Part shown: piece by piece, positions 14,164 to 22,318 of the stretch | Layout of the letters: each line of letters starts with the position of its first letter | Position numbering within the stretch: the first letter of the stretch is position 1 | DNA from: a virus | Reading direction: 5' to 3' (one strand) | Length of the DNA: 43,666 bases | Virus record (IMG/VR): IMGVR_UViG_3300033141_002059 | Span: 1 to 43,666 of that record | Notes under the pieces: generated by a model | Told to the model about the DNA's origin: nothing | What the model saw: the letters and a program-made list of their open reading frames with translations, nothing else | The model's database searches: none | Made by a program: the position numbers and the translations under genes

Positions 14164-14352
14164 ATGGTTAAATTTTATCAAGCTCGCAAGAAAATAGAAC
14201 TTAAATGCATCAGATGTAAAAAAAACTATTTAGGCCACGTTCGGACTAGAAAATATTGTTTTGATTGTAGAATGGAGATTAAAAGAGAAAGAGCAAGAAA
14301 TAAAAAATATGGGATTAAAAAACACAAGACAAAAAGGGAGAAAGTTAGTTAA
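14164..14352 (+). CDS. Small zinc-finger protein
   Basis: 62 residues behind the leader AAAACAATT. CIRCKK and YCFDCR give a CxxC...CxxC zinc site within a Lys/Arg-rich chain. Its last 44 bases overlap the start of the next gene. It probably binds nucleic acid. Confidence 0.6.
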   Translation: MVKFYQARKKIELKCIRCKKNYLGHVRTRKYCFDCRMEIKRERARNKKYGIKKHKTKREKVS

Positions 14353-14740
14353 AATAATTTTAGGCATTTTGAGACGAGAATTAGATGGATCAAGCTACGA
14401 GGTTGTAGGTTCTGGTATGGGAAAAGATAAGGGCGATATACGAGTGCCAAGATTGGATTTAGTAATTGAAGTTAAGAACCAACAAACAATAAGAATGGCT
14501 GAATGGGTCAAGCAAGCAGAAAAAGAGGGCCTAGGATATAGCGAGGCAGTAGTAATGTGGAGACACCCCGAAAGCCCACAGGAAAGACCAGATATCCGGG
14601 TAGATATGAGCCTTGATTATTTTATAGAATTGGCTCAAAGATTTGCCGAGCCGATCACAAAAGAACCAAGCAGGGAATTAAAATATAAACTTGAAAGGCT
14701 TAAAAACGATTGCCATCAAGTAATTAAATTAATTAAATAA
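14309..14740 (+). CDS. PD-(D/E)XK endonuclease, Holliday-junction-resolvase-like
   Basis: 143 residues from the ATG at 14309; an in-frame ATG at 14261 lies deeper inside the previous gene. After a helix (ILGILRREL) the core reads GKDKGDIRVPRLDLVIEVKNQ: Asp of GDI and the ExK of IEVKNQ are the catalytic pattern of resolvase-like nucleases. The chain continues with a helix, WVKQAEKE, and the strand EAVVMWRHP. It probably resolves branched phage DNA before packaging or acts in recombination. Confidence 0.72.
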   Translation: MGLKNTRQKGRKLVKIILGILRRELDGSSYEVVGSGMGKDKGDIRVPRLDLVIEVKNQQTIRMAEWVKQAEKEGLGYSEAVVMWRHPESPQERPDIRVDMSLDYFIELAQRFAEPITKEPSRELKYKLERLKNDCHQVIKLIK

Positions 14741-14745
14741 TAAAT

Positions 14746-15060
14746 ATGCCAAAGAGAAAAAAAATCACCCCAGAAGAAATGTTAAAAATGGTAGAGAGGA
14801 GCCTAAAAAACCACATGCAAGAAGTAAATGAAAAAATTAGCCAGATTCAGCAGAAAGAATCAATTCCAATAAAAAAACCAAGGAATCCTTCAATAAATAA
14901 TTCATTCATTCATTGCGAGTTTATCAGGCCCGCTCAATTCAGGGAAGATGAAGTAGAAAGATTTAAAAAAGAGTTAGAAGAATTAATGAAGCGATATGAG
15001 ATCAATTATCTTCGAGCCATGATTTTAGCAGTTATCCACAGAAAAGACCTTGACAAATAA
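14746..15060 (+). CDS. Unknown protein
   Basis: 104 residues: a helical N-terminus with possible coiled coil (MLKMVERSLKNHMQEVNEKISQ is interrupted here only for brevity), a Pro/Lys linker, and a C-terminal two-helix unit. No family recognised. Promoter P3 lies across its 3' end. Confidence 0.55.
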   Translation: MPKRKKITPEEMLKMVERSLKNHMQEVNEKISQIQQKESIPIKKPRNPSINNSFIHCEFIRPAQFREDEVERFKKELEELMKRYEINYLRAMILAVIHRKDLDK

Positions 15061-15079
15061 ATTAAAATCAGTATATACT
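15031..15079 (+). promoter_or_regulatory. Promoter P3 with perfect DnaA box
   Basis: GTTATCCACAG (15031-15041) contains the DnaA-box consensus TTATCCACA. Eight bases later is TTGACA (15050-15055), then 18 bases and TATACT (15074-15079). This is the best -35/-10 pair in the window and repeats the P1/P2 arrangement. It would drive the leader at 15094 and the ParB-methyltransferase gene. It overlaps the last codons of the preceding gene. Confidence 0.75.
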
Positions 15080-15093
15080 TAGTAATAGAAGAA

Positions 15094-15127
15094 CAACTTT
15101 GAGGTAAATTTGCTCAGCTAAAAGTTG
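15094..15127 (+). promoter_or_regulatory. Leader stem-loop after P3
   Basis: CAACTT (15094-15099) pairs with AAGTTG (15122-15127), with an inner TGAG/CTCA helix. It starts about 8 bases after the expected transcription start. Further along, at 15177-15197, a six-codon frame (MNKVLF) ends right before the terminator hairpin, as in attenuation leaders. That role is speculative. Confidence 0.5.
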
Positions 15128-15196
15128 AAGTATTAATTTCACACACCAAAAAGAAATGCATTTTTTTCTATTAAAAATGAATAAAGTTTTATTTTA

Positions 15197-15230
15197 AAAG
15201 CTTCACCTAAGAAAGCAGGGTGGAGTTTTT
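15197..15230 (+). terminator. Intrinsic terminator or attenuator before the methyltransferase
   Basis: CTTCACC (15201-15207) pairs with GGTGGAG (15219-15225, one G-T pair), and flanking AAAAG pairs with the following TTTTT (15226-15230). The stem followed by a T run is a standard rho-independent terminator. It lies between P3 and the gene it should drive, so it may set a regulated read-through level, or end a small RNA of about 145 bases. Confidence 0.7.
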
Positions 15231-15250
15231 AAATTCAAAATAATAGGAAA

Positions 15251-16761
15251 TTGAAAGCAGAATCACAACTAAAAATAGAATACGTTGACTTGGAACAACT
15301 TAGACCGAACGAGTATAACCCGAAGTCAATGACAGAAAAAGCAGAAAAAGATTTGACAAATTCTATCAAAAAGTTCGGCGTTGTAGATCCGCTAATCGTA
15401 AACAAGGCAAAGGGAAGAAAGGGAGTTATTATAGGCGGACATCAAAGATATAAAATTTATAAAAAATTAAATTTTAAAAAAGTTCCGATTATTTGGATAA
15501 ACATCTCTGATCTTGAAAAAGAAAGAGAGCTATGTTTGCGTTTATCAAAAAATATAGGAGAATGGGATTATGAATTGCTGGCAAACTTTGACGAGGATAT
15601 GCTGTTAGATGTCGGGTTCGAGGCAGAGGAATTAGATACTATTTTTGGGTTAGAAATAGATGATAGTTTTGATGTAGAGAAAGAAGTTGAAAAAGTATTA
15701 AAAGATAAAAAAAGAAGATGTAAAGAAGGAGATTTGTGGCAATTAGGAGATCATAAATTAATTGTAGGAGACGCAACAGATAGAAAGGCTTGGGAGAAAC
15801 TATTAGGAGAAGAAAGGTTTGATTTTATGTTTACGGATCCGCCTTATAAGATCGCTTACACACAAAGAGCACGCAAAGTAACCACAAAGGACGGGAAATC
15901 AAAACTAAAAAAAGACAAAGTATATGAGAGCGTAGGAAAAACAGACTCAAAAGGAAGATTTAAAGGATATGTAAAAACCAAAAAAGGATTTGGCTATAGG
16001 AGTCAAAGAACTTATTTAGGTGTAGAAAAAAGAGGAGGTGTTCCAGAATATGATGAATGGTTATCAATAGCAAACGATTTTCAAAATCCGGTAGGAGCAA
16101 ATGTAATGATTTTCGAAAACTGGCGAAACACGAGGGAATTATGGGATGCAATAGAGAAATACTGGAAGGTAAAGAATATGATAATTTGGCATTTGCCAAA
16201 TCGTCATCAAGGTTTTAGTCGTCCTTATTTCTTCTTTAATAAAAAGGTTATGATATTGCACCTTTAGCAGGCGAAGGAATTTTAAATGAAGAATACGAAC
16301 AAGAATTAGATGATTATTTAAAAGAGAAAGGACAGAAATTATTAGACACCTATGAAGTTACGCTTTATGGTCAGAAAGAAGATAGTAATTGGTTTGGATA
16401 TAATACTCCTGAAGAGAAACAAAAGAAAGGATATTACAAAAGAGTAAAAGGAACGCCATGGGCTAAAATATCAGATCATATAACTTGGACAGCTCAAACA
16501 GAAAAATCAAGCGGACAAAACGTAATTTTTGGAACAAAGCCAATTCAAATTTTAGTTCCCTATATTAAAATACTAAGTCCAAGATATGGAATAGTAATGG
16601 AACCATTTGCCGGCTCCGGCTCAACTATAATTGCTTCTGAAGTAATGCATAGAAAATGTCGGGCAATAGAATTAGAACCATTGTATGCAGAAGTAATATT
16701 AAGTCGTTGGGAGAAGTTTGTAAACAAGAAAGCTAAAAAACTAACAAATAAGGGAAAATAG
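15251..16761 (+). pseudogene. ParB-like nuclease domain fused to DNA methyltransferase, frameshifted
   Basis: The first frame (15251-16267, from a TTG start) has a ParB/sulfiredoxin-like domain (LRPNEYNPK, VIIGGHQRYK) then the methyltransferase motif IV, TDPPY. The sequence then continues in the -1 frame from about 16249 to 16761, giving YDIAPLAGEGIL and the SAM-binding motif EPFAGSGSTIIASE. The order DPPY before FAGSGS is that of beta-class N6-adenine/N4-cytosine methyltransferases. The frame change occurs at a run of five A (16241-16245); one more A would restore a single ~503-residue protein. It may be a real mutation, a sequencing error or recoding. An intact enzyme would mask phage DNA from restriction or regulate its expression. 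Confidence 0.8.
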
Positions 16762-16877
16762 GGAAAAAACGACGCAACCAGTGGACCCGTGTGAGCTTTT
16801 GTAAGAAGGGCTAAGGGTTTGGATCACGATTAAGCATTATAAAACAAAGGAAGAACAAGACAAACCTAAAAAGAAAA

Positions 16878-16897
16878 ACCACTTTTATATAAGTGGT
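16878..16897 (-). terminator. Terminator of the minus-strand operon
   Basis: ACCACTT (16878-16884) and AAGTGGT (16891-16897) form a 7-bp hairpin with a 6-base loop. Read on the minus strand it is followed by TTTTTC and then TTTTT, a good intrinsic terminator. It lies between the end of the methyltransferase gene and the convergent minus-strand genes. Confidence 0.7.
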
Positions 16898-16932
16898 CTA
16901 AAGATAAAGTTCTTTGATTAAACTTCTTATTA

Positions 16933-16982
16933 CTTCCGCCTATTGCTTCCAGTTAGAGCCGAAGCCCTACAATAAGCGGAAG
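16933..16982 (-). other. Long intergenic hairpin, minus operon 3' end
   Basis: CTTCCGC/GCGGAAG (16933-16939 with 16976-16982), TATTG/CAATA and GCTTC/GAAGC stack into one long interrupted stem. It lies just downstream of the minus-strand gene ending at 16993. Similar hairpins follow the other two minus-strand genes, so it may be a processing or stability element. Confidence 0.6.
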
Positions 16983-16992
16983 AGTAAAAAGT

Positions 16993-17184
16993 TTAGTTGT
17001 TTATATAAATTCTTTTAAGGTATTGGTTCAGAGACTTAATCTTTCTTATTTTGGCATCAGGACGATATTTATCCTTGTAGTATTTGGCGCCCTTAAAGGT
17101 TTTGAAGTATATCTGCCCTTTTCGGCAAAATCCTTGCGGTGTAGTAATAGAGTCTGTAATCACATAAATAGGATGTTTCAACAT
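16993..17184 (-). CDS. Small basic protein, minus operon
   Basis: 63 residues. A short beta-like N-terminus (HPIYVITDSITT) precedes a basic region (FKTFKGAKYYKDKY) and a helical end. No family recognised. It is the third gene of the minus-strand operon, with strong hairpins on either side. Confidence 0.5.
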   Translation of the reverse strand: MLKHPIYVITDSITTPQGFCRKGQIYFKTFKGAKYYKDKYRPDAKIRKIKSLNQYLKRIYINN

Positions 17185-17232
17185 TTTAATTGTTAAGGCA
17201 CTGGAAGAAACCTCTGATTAATTTCCTCTATT

Positions 17233-17268
17233 GCTCCAACCAATTAGCTACTGATAACTGATTGGAGC
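17233..17268 (-). other. Intergenic hairpin, minus operon
   Basis: GCTCCAA (17233-17239) pairs with TTGGAGC (17262-17268), seven perfect pairs; CCAAT and ATTGG offer an alternative register. It lies between the genes at 17279-17512 and 16993-17184. Confidence 0.55.
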
Positions 17269-17278
17269 TAAAAAGAAA

Positions 17279-17512
17279 CTATTGTATGTTTTTCTCCATT
17301 TTTCTTGGAACTTGAAGCCAAGTTTCGCATTCTGGACATATCCAACACTCAATTTCTTCACCCACTTCACATTTTCGCTCCCAGCCATCGTGAAAATCAT
17401 ACTCATAACATACCAAATTAGTTTGCCACTGAAGAATTGAAGTTTGTTTTTTGCCACAACTTGGACAAATAAAATAGTTTTTGGTGAATTTTTTAATTCT
17501 TTTTCTTTTCAT
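17279..17512 (-). CDS. Zinc-ribbon protein, minus operon
   Basis: 77 residues. CPSCGKK and CPECETW give a CxxC...CxxC pair about 43 residues apart, with two further cysteines between. The N-terminus is very basic (MKRKRIKKFTK). It is probably a nucleic-acid-binding or regulatory protein. A second frame at 17248-17457 on the same strand lacks such a pattern and is taken as a shadow. Confidence 0.6.
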   Translation of the reverse strand: MKRKRIKKFTKNYFICPSCGKKQTSILQWQTNLVCYEYDFHDGWERKCEVGEEIECWICPECETWLQVPRKMEKNIQ

Positions 17513-17568
17513 TTTTTCAAAGAGCCAGCCAGTAGCTCTGGCAAGATTAATTTTTAATTCCCTTTGTC

Positions 17569-17600
17569 CTACCTCCTATAGTTGCGGCTATAAGAGGTAG
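17569..17600 (-). other. Intergenic hairpin, minus operon
   Basis: CTACCTC/GAGGTAG (17569-17575 with 17594-17600) and TATAG/CTATA form a 12-pair stem with loop TTGCGG. The loop and its flank (GTTGCGG) are exactly complementary to CCGCAAC upstream of the first minus-strand gene, about 17795-17801, which might allow a long-range contact. It lies between two minus-strand genes. Confidence 0.6.
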
Positions 17601-17610
17601 AGAAAAGAAA

Positions 17611-17778
17611 CTAAACAATTGAAATTCTGGACTGGAGCTTTGCATTTCTTTTAAAAAATTCTTTTTCTACTTTATCATACCATTTTTGAACATTTTTGGG
17701 GGCTTTTTCGGGAAAAACATTTTGAATTATACTCCATAATGCTTCGGTTGATAATTTTTTGGGGCTTGTTAGTTTCAT
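17611..17778 (-). CDS. Small protein, first gene of minus operon
   Basis: 55 residues from the ATG at 17778; a TTG five codons upstream (17793) is possible. The chain is basic and helical (TEALWSIIQNVFPEKAP, KWYDKVEKEFFKR). No family recognised. It is nearest the minus-strand promoter. Confidence 0.5.
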   Translation of the reverse strand: MKLTSPKKLSTEALWSIIQNVFPEKAPKNVQKWYDKVEKEFFKRNAKLQSRISIV

Positions 17779-17816
17779 ATTTTTAATGAGCAATCCGCAA
17801 CTTGCTTGATTATAAA

Positions 17817-17879
17817 GAGACGACTCTTAACCGTCAGGTATTAAGAGCCGTCTCAAAAATCTTAATAAAAATCCTGACG
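17817..17879 (-). promoter_or_regulatory. H-type pseudoknot-capable leader of the minus operon
   Basis: A 14-base stem pairs GAGACGACTCTTAA (17817-17830) with 17841-17854, with a single mismatch. Its 10-base loop contains CGTCAGG (17832-17838), exactly complementary to CCTGACG at 17873-17879. The 18-base A/T-rich linker is long enough to span the stem. The element lies between the minus promoter (17921-17949) and the first minus gene, so it should be in that leader RNA. Inverting the strand preserves the topology. Confidence 0.65.
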
Positions 17880-17920
17880 ATTAAAATAAACTTTTATATT
17901 TTCAAACTTCTATATTATTA

Positions 17921-17959
17921 ATGATAACATACTAAAAATAAAAAGTCAAGTGTGGACAA
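17921..17959 (-). promoter_or_regulatory. Minus-strand promoter
   Basis: On the minus strand TTGACT (17949-17944) is followed after 17 bases by TATCAT (17926-17921). Immediately upstream of the -35 box is TTGTCCACA (17959-17951), one mismatch from a DnaA box. It is the only good promoter facing the minus-strand genes. Confidence 0.6.
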
Positions 17960-17976
17960 AAAAAATATAAGATCCT

Positions 17977-18474
17977 ATGCCAAAATATGCCAAAAAAAAG
18001 AACAAATTAGCTTCAAACAAACCAAAATTTAGCAAAGAAGATTTTATAGTTTGGTTATCATTACCAAAACCTTTGAAAAAACCACAAACTCAAGGAGAGA
18101 TTGCAGAAAAATACGGAATAGCCCAATCTACTTTAAGTCGTTGGAAAAGAGATAATGCCCTTTGGGAAGAAGTAAAAAAACTTAGAGAATATAGATTAAG
18201 AGAAAAAGCTCCAAATGTTGATCAAGCATTTTATCAGAGGTTATTAAAAGGAATAGCCACAGCCCAAGACTACAAACTATTTTATCAAAGATTTGAAGGA
18301 TGGAGCGAGAAGCAAATTTTAGAACATGAAGTGGGAGATTCTTTATCAGAGCTTCTGCTTCAAATACAAAATGAGAAACAACCACTTGTCAAAAAAGGAA
18401 GTAGTCGTCCATTCCGGGAAAATTACCCTACAGGAACTAAAGGAGAAGATAAAGGACAGGGAATGGAGACTTAA
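17977..18474 (+). CDS. terS: Terminase small subunit
   Basis: 165 residues. Residues about 37-56 (TQGEIAEKYGIAQSTLSRW) form a helix-turn-helix typical of phage small terminases that recognise the packaging site. The remainder is helical, as expected for an oligomeric subunit, with a disordered basic tail. It lies directly before, and overlaps, the large terminase gene. It opens the packaging and virion gene block. Confidence 0.8.
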   Translation: MPKYAKKKNKLASNKPKFSKEDFIVWLSLPKPLKKPQTQGEIAEKYGIAQSTLSRWKRDNALWEEVKKLREYRLREKAPNVDQAFYQRLLKGIATAQDYKLFYQRFEGWSEKQILEHEVGDSLSELLLQIQNEKQPLVKKGSSRPFRENYPTGTKGEDKGQGMET

Positions 18475-19975
18475 TAATTTATATTGGATAAAAGACGATC
18501 AAGGAAATAGAATTCCTTTTAGATTAAACTGGGCTCAAAAAATATTATTAGACAATTTATGGTTTCTTAATGTAATTTTAAAAGTCCGGCAGTTGGGCGT
18601 AACAACTTTCATTTGCCTATTATATACAGACGACGTTCTTTTTAATGGATATGACGCGGGTCTAATTGCTCATACTTTACAAGACGCAACAAAAATTTTT
18701 GATACTAAAATAAATTATGCTTGGGAAAACCTGCCCCCCGCAATAAAGAATCGGTTCATCGTAGACACCGAAACAAAAAGAGAATTAAAATTTAAATTAA
18801 AAAACAGCAAAATAGAATCTTCAATTTATGTAGGAACTTCTTTGAGGTCCGGAACAGTACAACGATTACATATTAGTGAGTTGGGAACAATAGATCAACG
18901 ATATCCTCAAAAAGCGGAAGAAATAAAATCAGGAGCACTCAACACAGTTCACGCTGGACAGATAATTACAATCGAATCTACGGCCAAAGGGCAATCAGGA
19001 GTTTTCTATGATATTTGTAAAAGGGCAATGGAGAATGAAAAAAGCGGCAAGGACTTGACACCGATGGACTGGAAATTTTTCTTCCTTCCATGGTGGAGGC
19101 ATCCCCAATACTGCTTAAAAGGAGATATAATTCTACCAACAGAAATTCAGGATTATTTCAAAGAATTAGAAGAAAGACATGGCATCTATCTGAGCCAAGA
19201 ACAAAAGAATTGGTATTACAAAAAGAAGCAGACGCAGAAAGAATCAATGAAAAGCGAATATCCCAGCACGCCAGAAGAAGCATTCTTCTTGAATATAGAA
19301 GGATCATACTTCGGAAAACAGATGGATAGAGTTCTTAGTGAAAAAAGAATCACAAAAGTGCCTTGGGAACCAACTCTGCCCGTCCACACAGCTTGGGATT
19401 TAGGATTAGAAAAAAGCAAGAAAGATTCAATGTCGATTGTTTTTTGGCAAGACTTGGGCTTGGAGATTAGAATAATAGATTTTTATGGGAACACTGGCGA
19501 AGGACTTCAACACTACATAAAAGTTTTGAGAGACAAGCCCTATACTTATGGCCGGCATTATGCTCCCCACGATATTGAAGTAAAAGAACTTGGCACGGGC
19601 AAAACAAGATACGAGATAGCTCAAAAATTAGGATTAAATTTTGAAATACTGCCGCGACTTCCATTCGCAGACGGAATAGAAACGGCAAGAAATATTTTAA
19701 ATAAATGCTGGTTCGACGAAGAAAGAACCCAGCGATTAGTTAAAGCCCTGATGTCATTTAGAAAAGAATGGGATGATAAGCTTGGAAAATTTAAAGATAC
19801 GCCATTAAAAGACTGGGCTTCAGATCCGGCAGATGCATTTAGAATGATGGCAATAGCCCACCAAGATCACAGGAAGTTAGGAGAATACGACCCAGAAGAA
19901 GAAGAATTAAGAAGAATAAAGGAAAGAGAAAAAGAATTAAGCAACTTTGACCCGTTAAATCCATTTGGATTATGA
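18371..19975 (+). CDS. terL: Terminase large subunit
   Basis: 534 residues from the ATG at 18371 (an in-frame ATG at 18326 lies further inside terS). The ATPase domain has VRQLGVTTFI in place of a standard Walker A, a variant common in phage terminases, and HISELGT as the Walker B region. The nuclease domain begins at HTAWDLGLEKSKKDS, with its catalytic Asp, and ends near DPADAFRMM. It cuts the DNA concatemer and pumps it into the capsid through the portal. It overlaps the portal gene by ATGA. Confidence 0.92.
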   Translation: MRNNHLSKKEVVVHSGKITLQELKEKIKDREWRLNNLYWIKDDQGNRIPFRLNWAQKILLDNLWFLNVILKVRQLGVTTFICLLYTDDVLFNGYDAGLIAHTLQDATKIFDTKINYAWENLPPAIKNRFIVDTETKRELKFKLKNSKIESSIYVGTSLRSGTVQRLHISELGTIDQRYPQKAEEIKSGALNTVHAGQIITIESTAKGQSGVFYDICKRAMENEKSGKDLTPMDWKFFFLPWWRHPQYCLKGDIILPTEIQDYFKELEERHGIYLSQEQKNWYYKKKQTQKESMKSEYPSTPEEAFFLNIEGSYFGKQMDRVLSEKRITKVPWEPTLPVHTAWDLGLEKSKKDSMSIVFWQDLGLEIRIIDFYGNTGEGLQHYIKVLRDKPYTYGRHYAPHDIEVKELGTGKTRYEIAQKLGLNFEILPRLPFADGIETARNILNKCWFDEERTQRLVKALMSFRKEWDDKLGKFKDTPLKDWASDPADAFRMMAIAHQDHRKLGEYDPEEEELRRIKEREKELSNFDPLNPFGL

Positions 19976-21951
19976 GTTTAGAGATCGTAAAAAGTATATT
20001 AGTGGCCAAAGAGCCAGAAGACCAAACCCCAATTCCAGAATACACAGACGAAGAAAGGGATTATTTGAGGAATCTTCAAAAAAGGTTGGAGACGGCGGCC
20101 ACGCAAAGAAATCAAACCCATGAGGAGTTTGATAATTTAGATTATATATCTTATTGGTGGGCTTGCGAGAGAGGAGCAAATACAACTATAAAAGCAGCCA
20201 AAGAAAAGGGAGAACCAGATTTTAGATCAGGCACAATTAGAACAAAACTATTTGCCTTTTTATCGGCTTTTCAAAGTTTAAATCTTGGGCCAGACATTGT
20301 AGCTTTTGACAAAAGAAATATCCCAGTCCAGAAATTGGGAGACGGAATGGAAACAATACTTTGGAAAACAAAAGAAAACGAAAACGACGAAGAATGGAAA
20401 ATGATAAGGCAATACGAACTTTTAAAACACGGCTATGTATTTGTAGAAGAAGTATGGGAAGAAAAGTATAAAATAATAAAGAATATTAAAAAGGGTTTCT
20501 TCGGCCAGAAAAAAGGAGTGAAATGGGAAACGAAAATTCTCAAAGGAATGGGAAACCCGAAAAGAACAATTATCCCGGGGCCAGCAGTTTATTTGGGAGA
20601 TTTAACCAAATACCTAATCGAGGATCAACCTTATATTTTCACAGTAGAAATAAAGGATTATGAAGAAGCAAAGAAAATCTATGGCGATTGGGAGATGTGG
20701 ACATACGTCTCCAAAAAGAAAAGATCCTTTTCAGGAGAAAAAGGCGATCGAATGGTCAAAAACGCATGGAGATTAACTCAGGAAGCAAAAGAAAACAAGT
20801 GCGAAATCATAAAATATCAAGACAAGCCCAATAACGAATATCAGATCATTATAAACGGAGTTCCGATGTTGCCGATTGGCTATCCATTTCCATGGGGACA
20901 CGGAGAATATTCCATAGTACAACAAAACCTTGAACCGATTAGAGCAGACTTTGCTTATGGAAAATCATTTGTGTTTAAAAACAAAAACATCGTGGCTATT
21001 TTAGACACGATGATGAAGCTTGGAGTATTAAAAACTTATAAATCATTTTTGCCGCCATTACTTAATTTGAGCGACAGGGTCATATCTAAAAAAGTTTTGA
21101 TGCCGGCTCAAATCACTAGAGGCATACCAAAAGGATCACTAGTCCCAGTTACTGATTATACGGATCAAGGGATGAACAATTCAGAACTTAATATGGTAGA
21201 ACTGGTAAAAAGGTATATTGATGAAAATACAGTATCACCGACCTTTACAGGAACAAAAGAAGCCGGAGGAGAGGTTACAGCGACGCAAATCATTCAGCTT
21301 CAGAGACAAGCAAGGATGATGATGGCTTTATTCCTTCTGGCAGTTAGTTTATTAGAAAAGAAATTAGACATGAAAAGATTGATGATTTTACTTGAGAAAT
21401 GGTTTGATCCAGTAGATGAAGTTTTAGACGAGGCAAGGCAGGAATTAGTAAATGTTTATAGGGTAATCAGCAAAGAGAAAGTAATTGGAAAAGAAGGAAC
21501 TGGGGTAGAATTAGTAATTCCAGTAGAGCCATTGCCAAGCGCAGAACAACTAAAAGAAGTAGAAGATAATCTTAAAGAGGAGATTGGTCGACCAGTTAGA
21601 ATTATTGCTATCAGCCCCAAAGAAATAAAGAAAGCAAAATACACTTGGACAATTATCACCAAAGCCAAAGAAAAGAAGACTAGCGAATACTCAAAGATAT
21701 TATTCGGGGCCATGGTCCAAGATGCTCTTGCCTTAGGATTAAGACTAAAGACAGATTGGGTCGAAGAAAAATTTGCTGAAGTATGGGAAGAAGATCCGAA
21801 TAAGCTTTTCGAAAGAGGACCAGCGCCTCCTCCAGTTGCAACCCCAGCAACAGAATTTAAAGCACCAACTCCGGTCCCTGTCGGGCTAAAAATACCACCA
21901 GCAGTGGAAGGTGGTGGGATAAAGCCACCAGTGCCGGAGGCGGCAGTATAA
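19972..21951 (+). CDS. Portal protein
   Basis: 659 residues, starting in an ATGA overlap with terL. The size, position after the large terminase, an N-terminal helical region, a middle alpha/beta region and a long C-terminal helix block (TATQIIQLQRQARMMMALF and after) fit phage portals, the 12-subunit ring at the capsid vertex. The C-terminus is Pro/Ala/Val-rich (GLKIPPAVEGGGIKPP), probably disordered. The identity rests on context more than on a motif. Confidence 0.82.
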   Translation: MSLEIVKSILVAKEPEDQTPIPEYTDEERDYLRNLQKRLETAATQRNQTHEEFDNLDYISYWWACERGANTTIKAAKEKGEPDFRSGTIRTKLFAFLSAFQSLNLGPDIVAFDKRNIPVQKLGDGMETILWKTKENENDEEWKMIRQYELLKHGYVFVEEVWEEKYKIIKNIKKGFFGQKKGVKWETKILKGMGNPKRTIIPGPAVYLGDLTKYLIEDQPYIFTVEIKDYEEAKKIYGDWEMWTYVSKKKRSFSGEKGDRMVKNAWRLTQEAKENKCEIIKYQDKPNNEYQIIINGVPMLPIGYPFPWGHGEYSIVQQNLEPIRADFAYGKSFVFKNKNIVAILDTMMKLGVLKTYKSFLPPLLNLSDRVISKKVLMPAQITRGIPKGSLVPVTDYTDQGMNNSELNMVELVKRYIDENTVSPTFTGTKEAGGEVTATQIIQLQRQARMMMALFLLAVSLLEKKLDMKRLMILLEKWFDPVDEVLDEARQELVNVYRVISKEKVIGKEGTGVELVIPVEPLPSAEQLKEVEDNLKEEIGRPVRIIAISPKEIKKAKYTWTIITKAKEKKTSEYSKILFGAMVQDALALGLRLKTDWVEEKFAEVWEEDPNKLFERGPAPPPVATPATEFKAPTPVPVGLKIPPAVEGGGIKPPVPEAAV

Positions 21952-21952
21952 A

Positions 21953-22318
21953 ATGAAAGAAGAATTAAAAAATTCAGCTGCTTTATTGCGGCATCAATTA
22001 GCTTCGATAGACATTTCAGATTTAATAAGAGCAAAGAAATTTTATGAAGAAATGGACGAGGAAACAAGCAAAGACTTGGCCTCACAGTGCGAAACTTTTT
22101 ATAAGCAATATTTCAAACCAAAACTTCTTTATATGCAGTTGCTTCAACAAGAATTTATAGCCAAAGAAGCAATAAGCGATTTGCAATTACAATTCGGGAG
22201 AGGAACATTTAATGGTTTGCAATTAGTAAAGGAGTGGTTAGAATTGCAGGTCGGAAAATCCTTGTCGAGATTTGATAAAACGCAGATCGACCTGCAAGAA
22301 GAATTCGGCAAGGTGTAA
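21953..22318 (+). CDS. Unknown helical virion-region protein
   Basis: 121 residues, almost wholly helical, beginning one base after the portal stop. No family recognised. Between portal and scaffold it may be a head-completion or assembly factor. Confidence 0.6.
   Translation: MKEELKNSAALLRHQLASIDISDLIRAKKFYEEMDEETSKDLASQCETFYKQYFKPKLLYMQLLQQEFIAKEAISDLQLQFGRGTFNGLQLVKEWLELQVGKSLSRFDKTQIDLQEEFGKV

Noticed and set aside
14261-14308. Upstream start for the resolvase-like gene
   Set aside because: It lies deep inside the preceding zinc-finger gene; the ATG at 14309 gives a family-like length and a smaller overlap.
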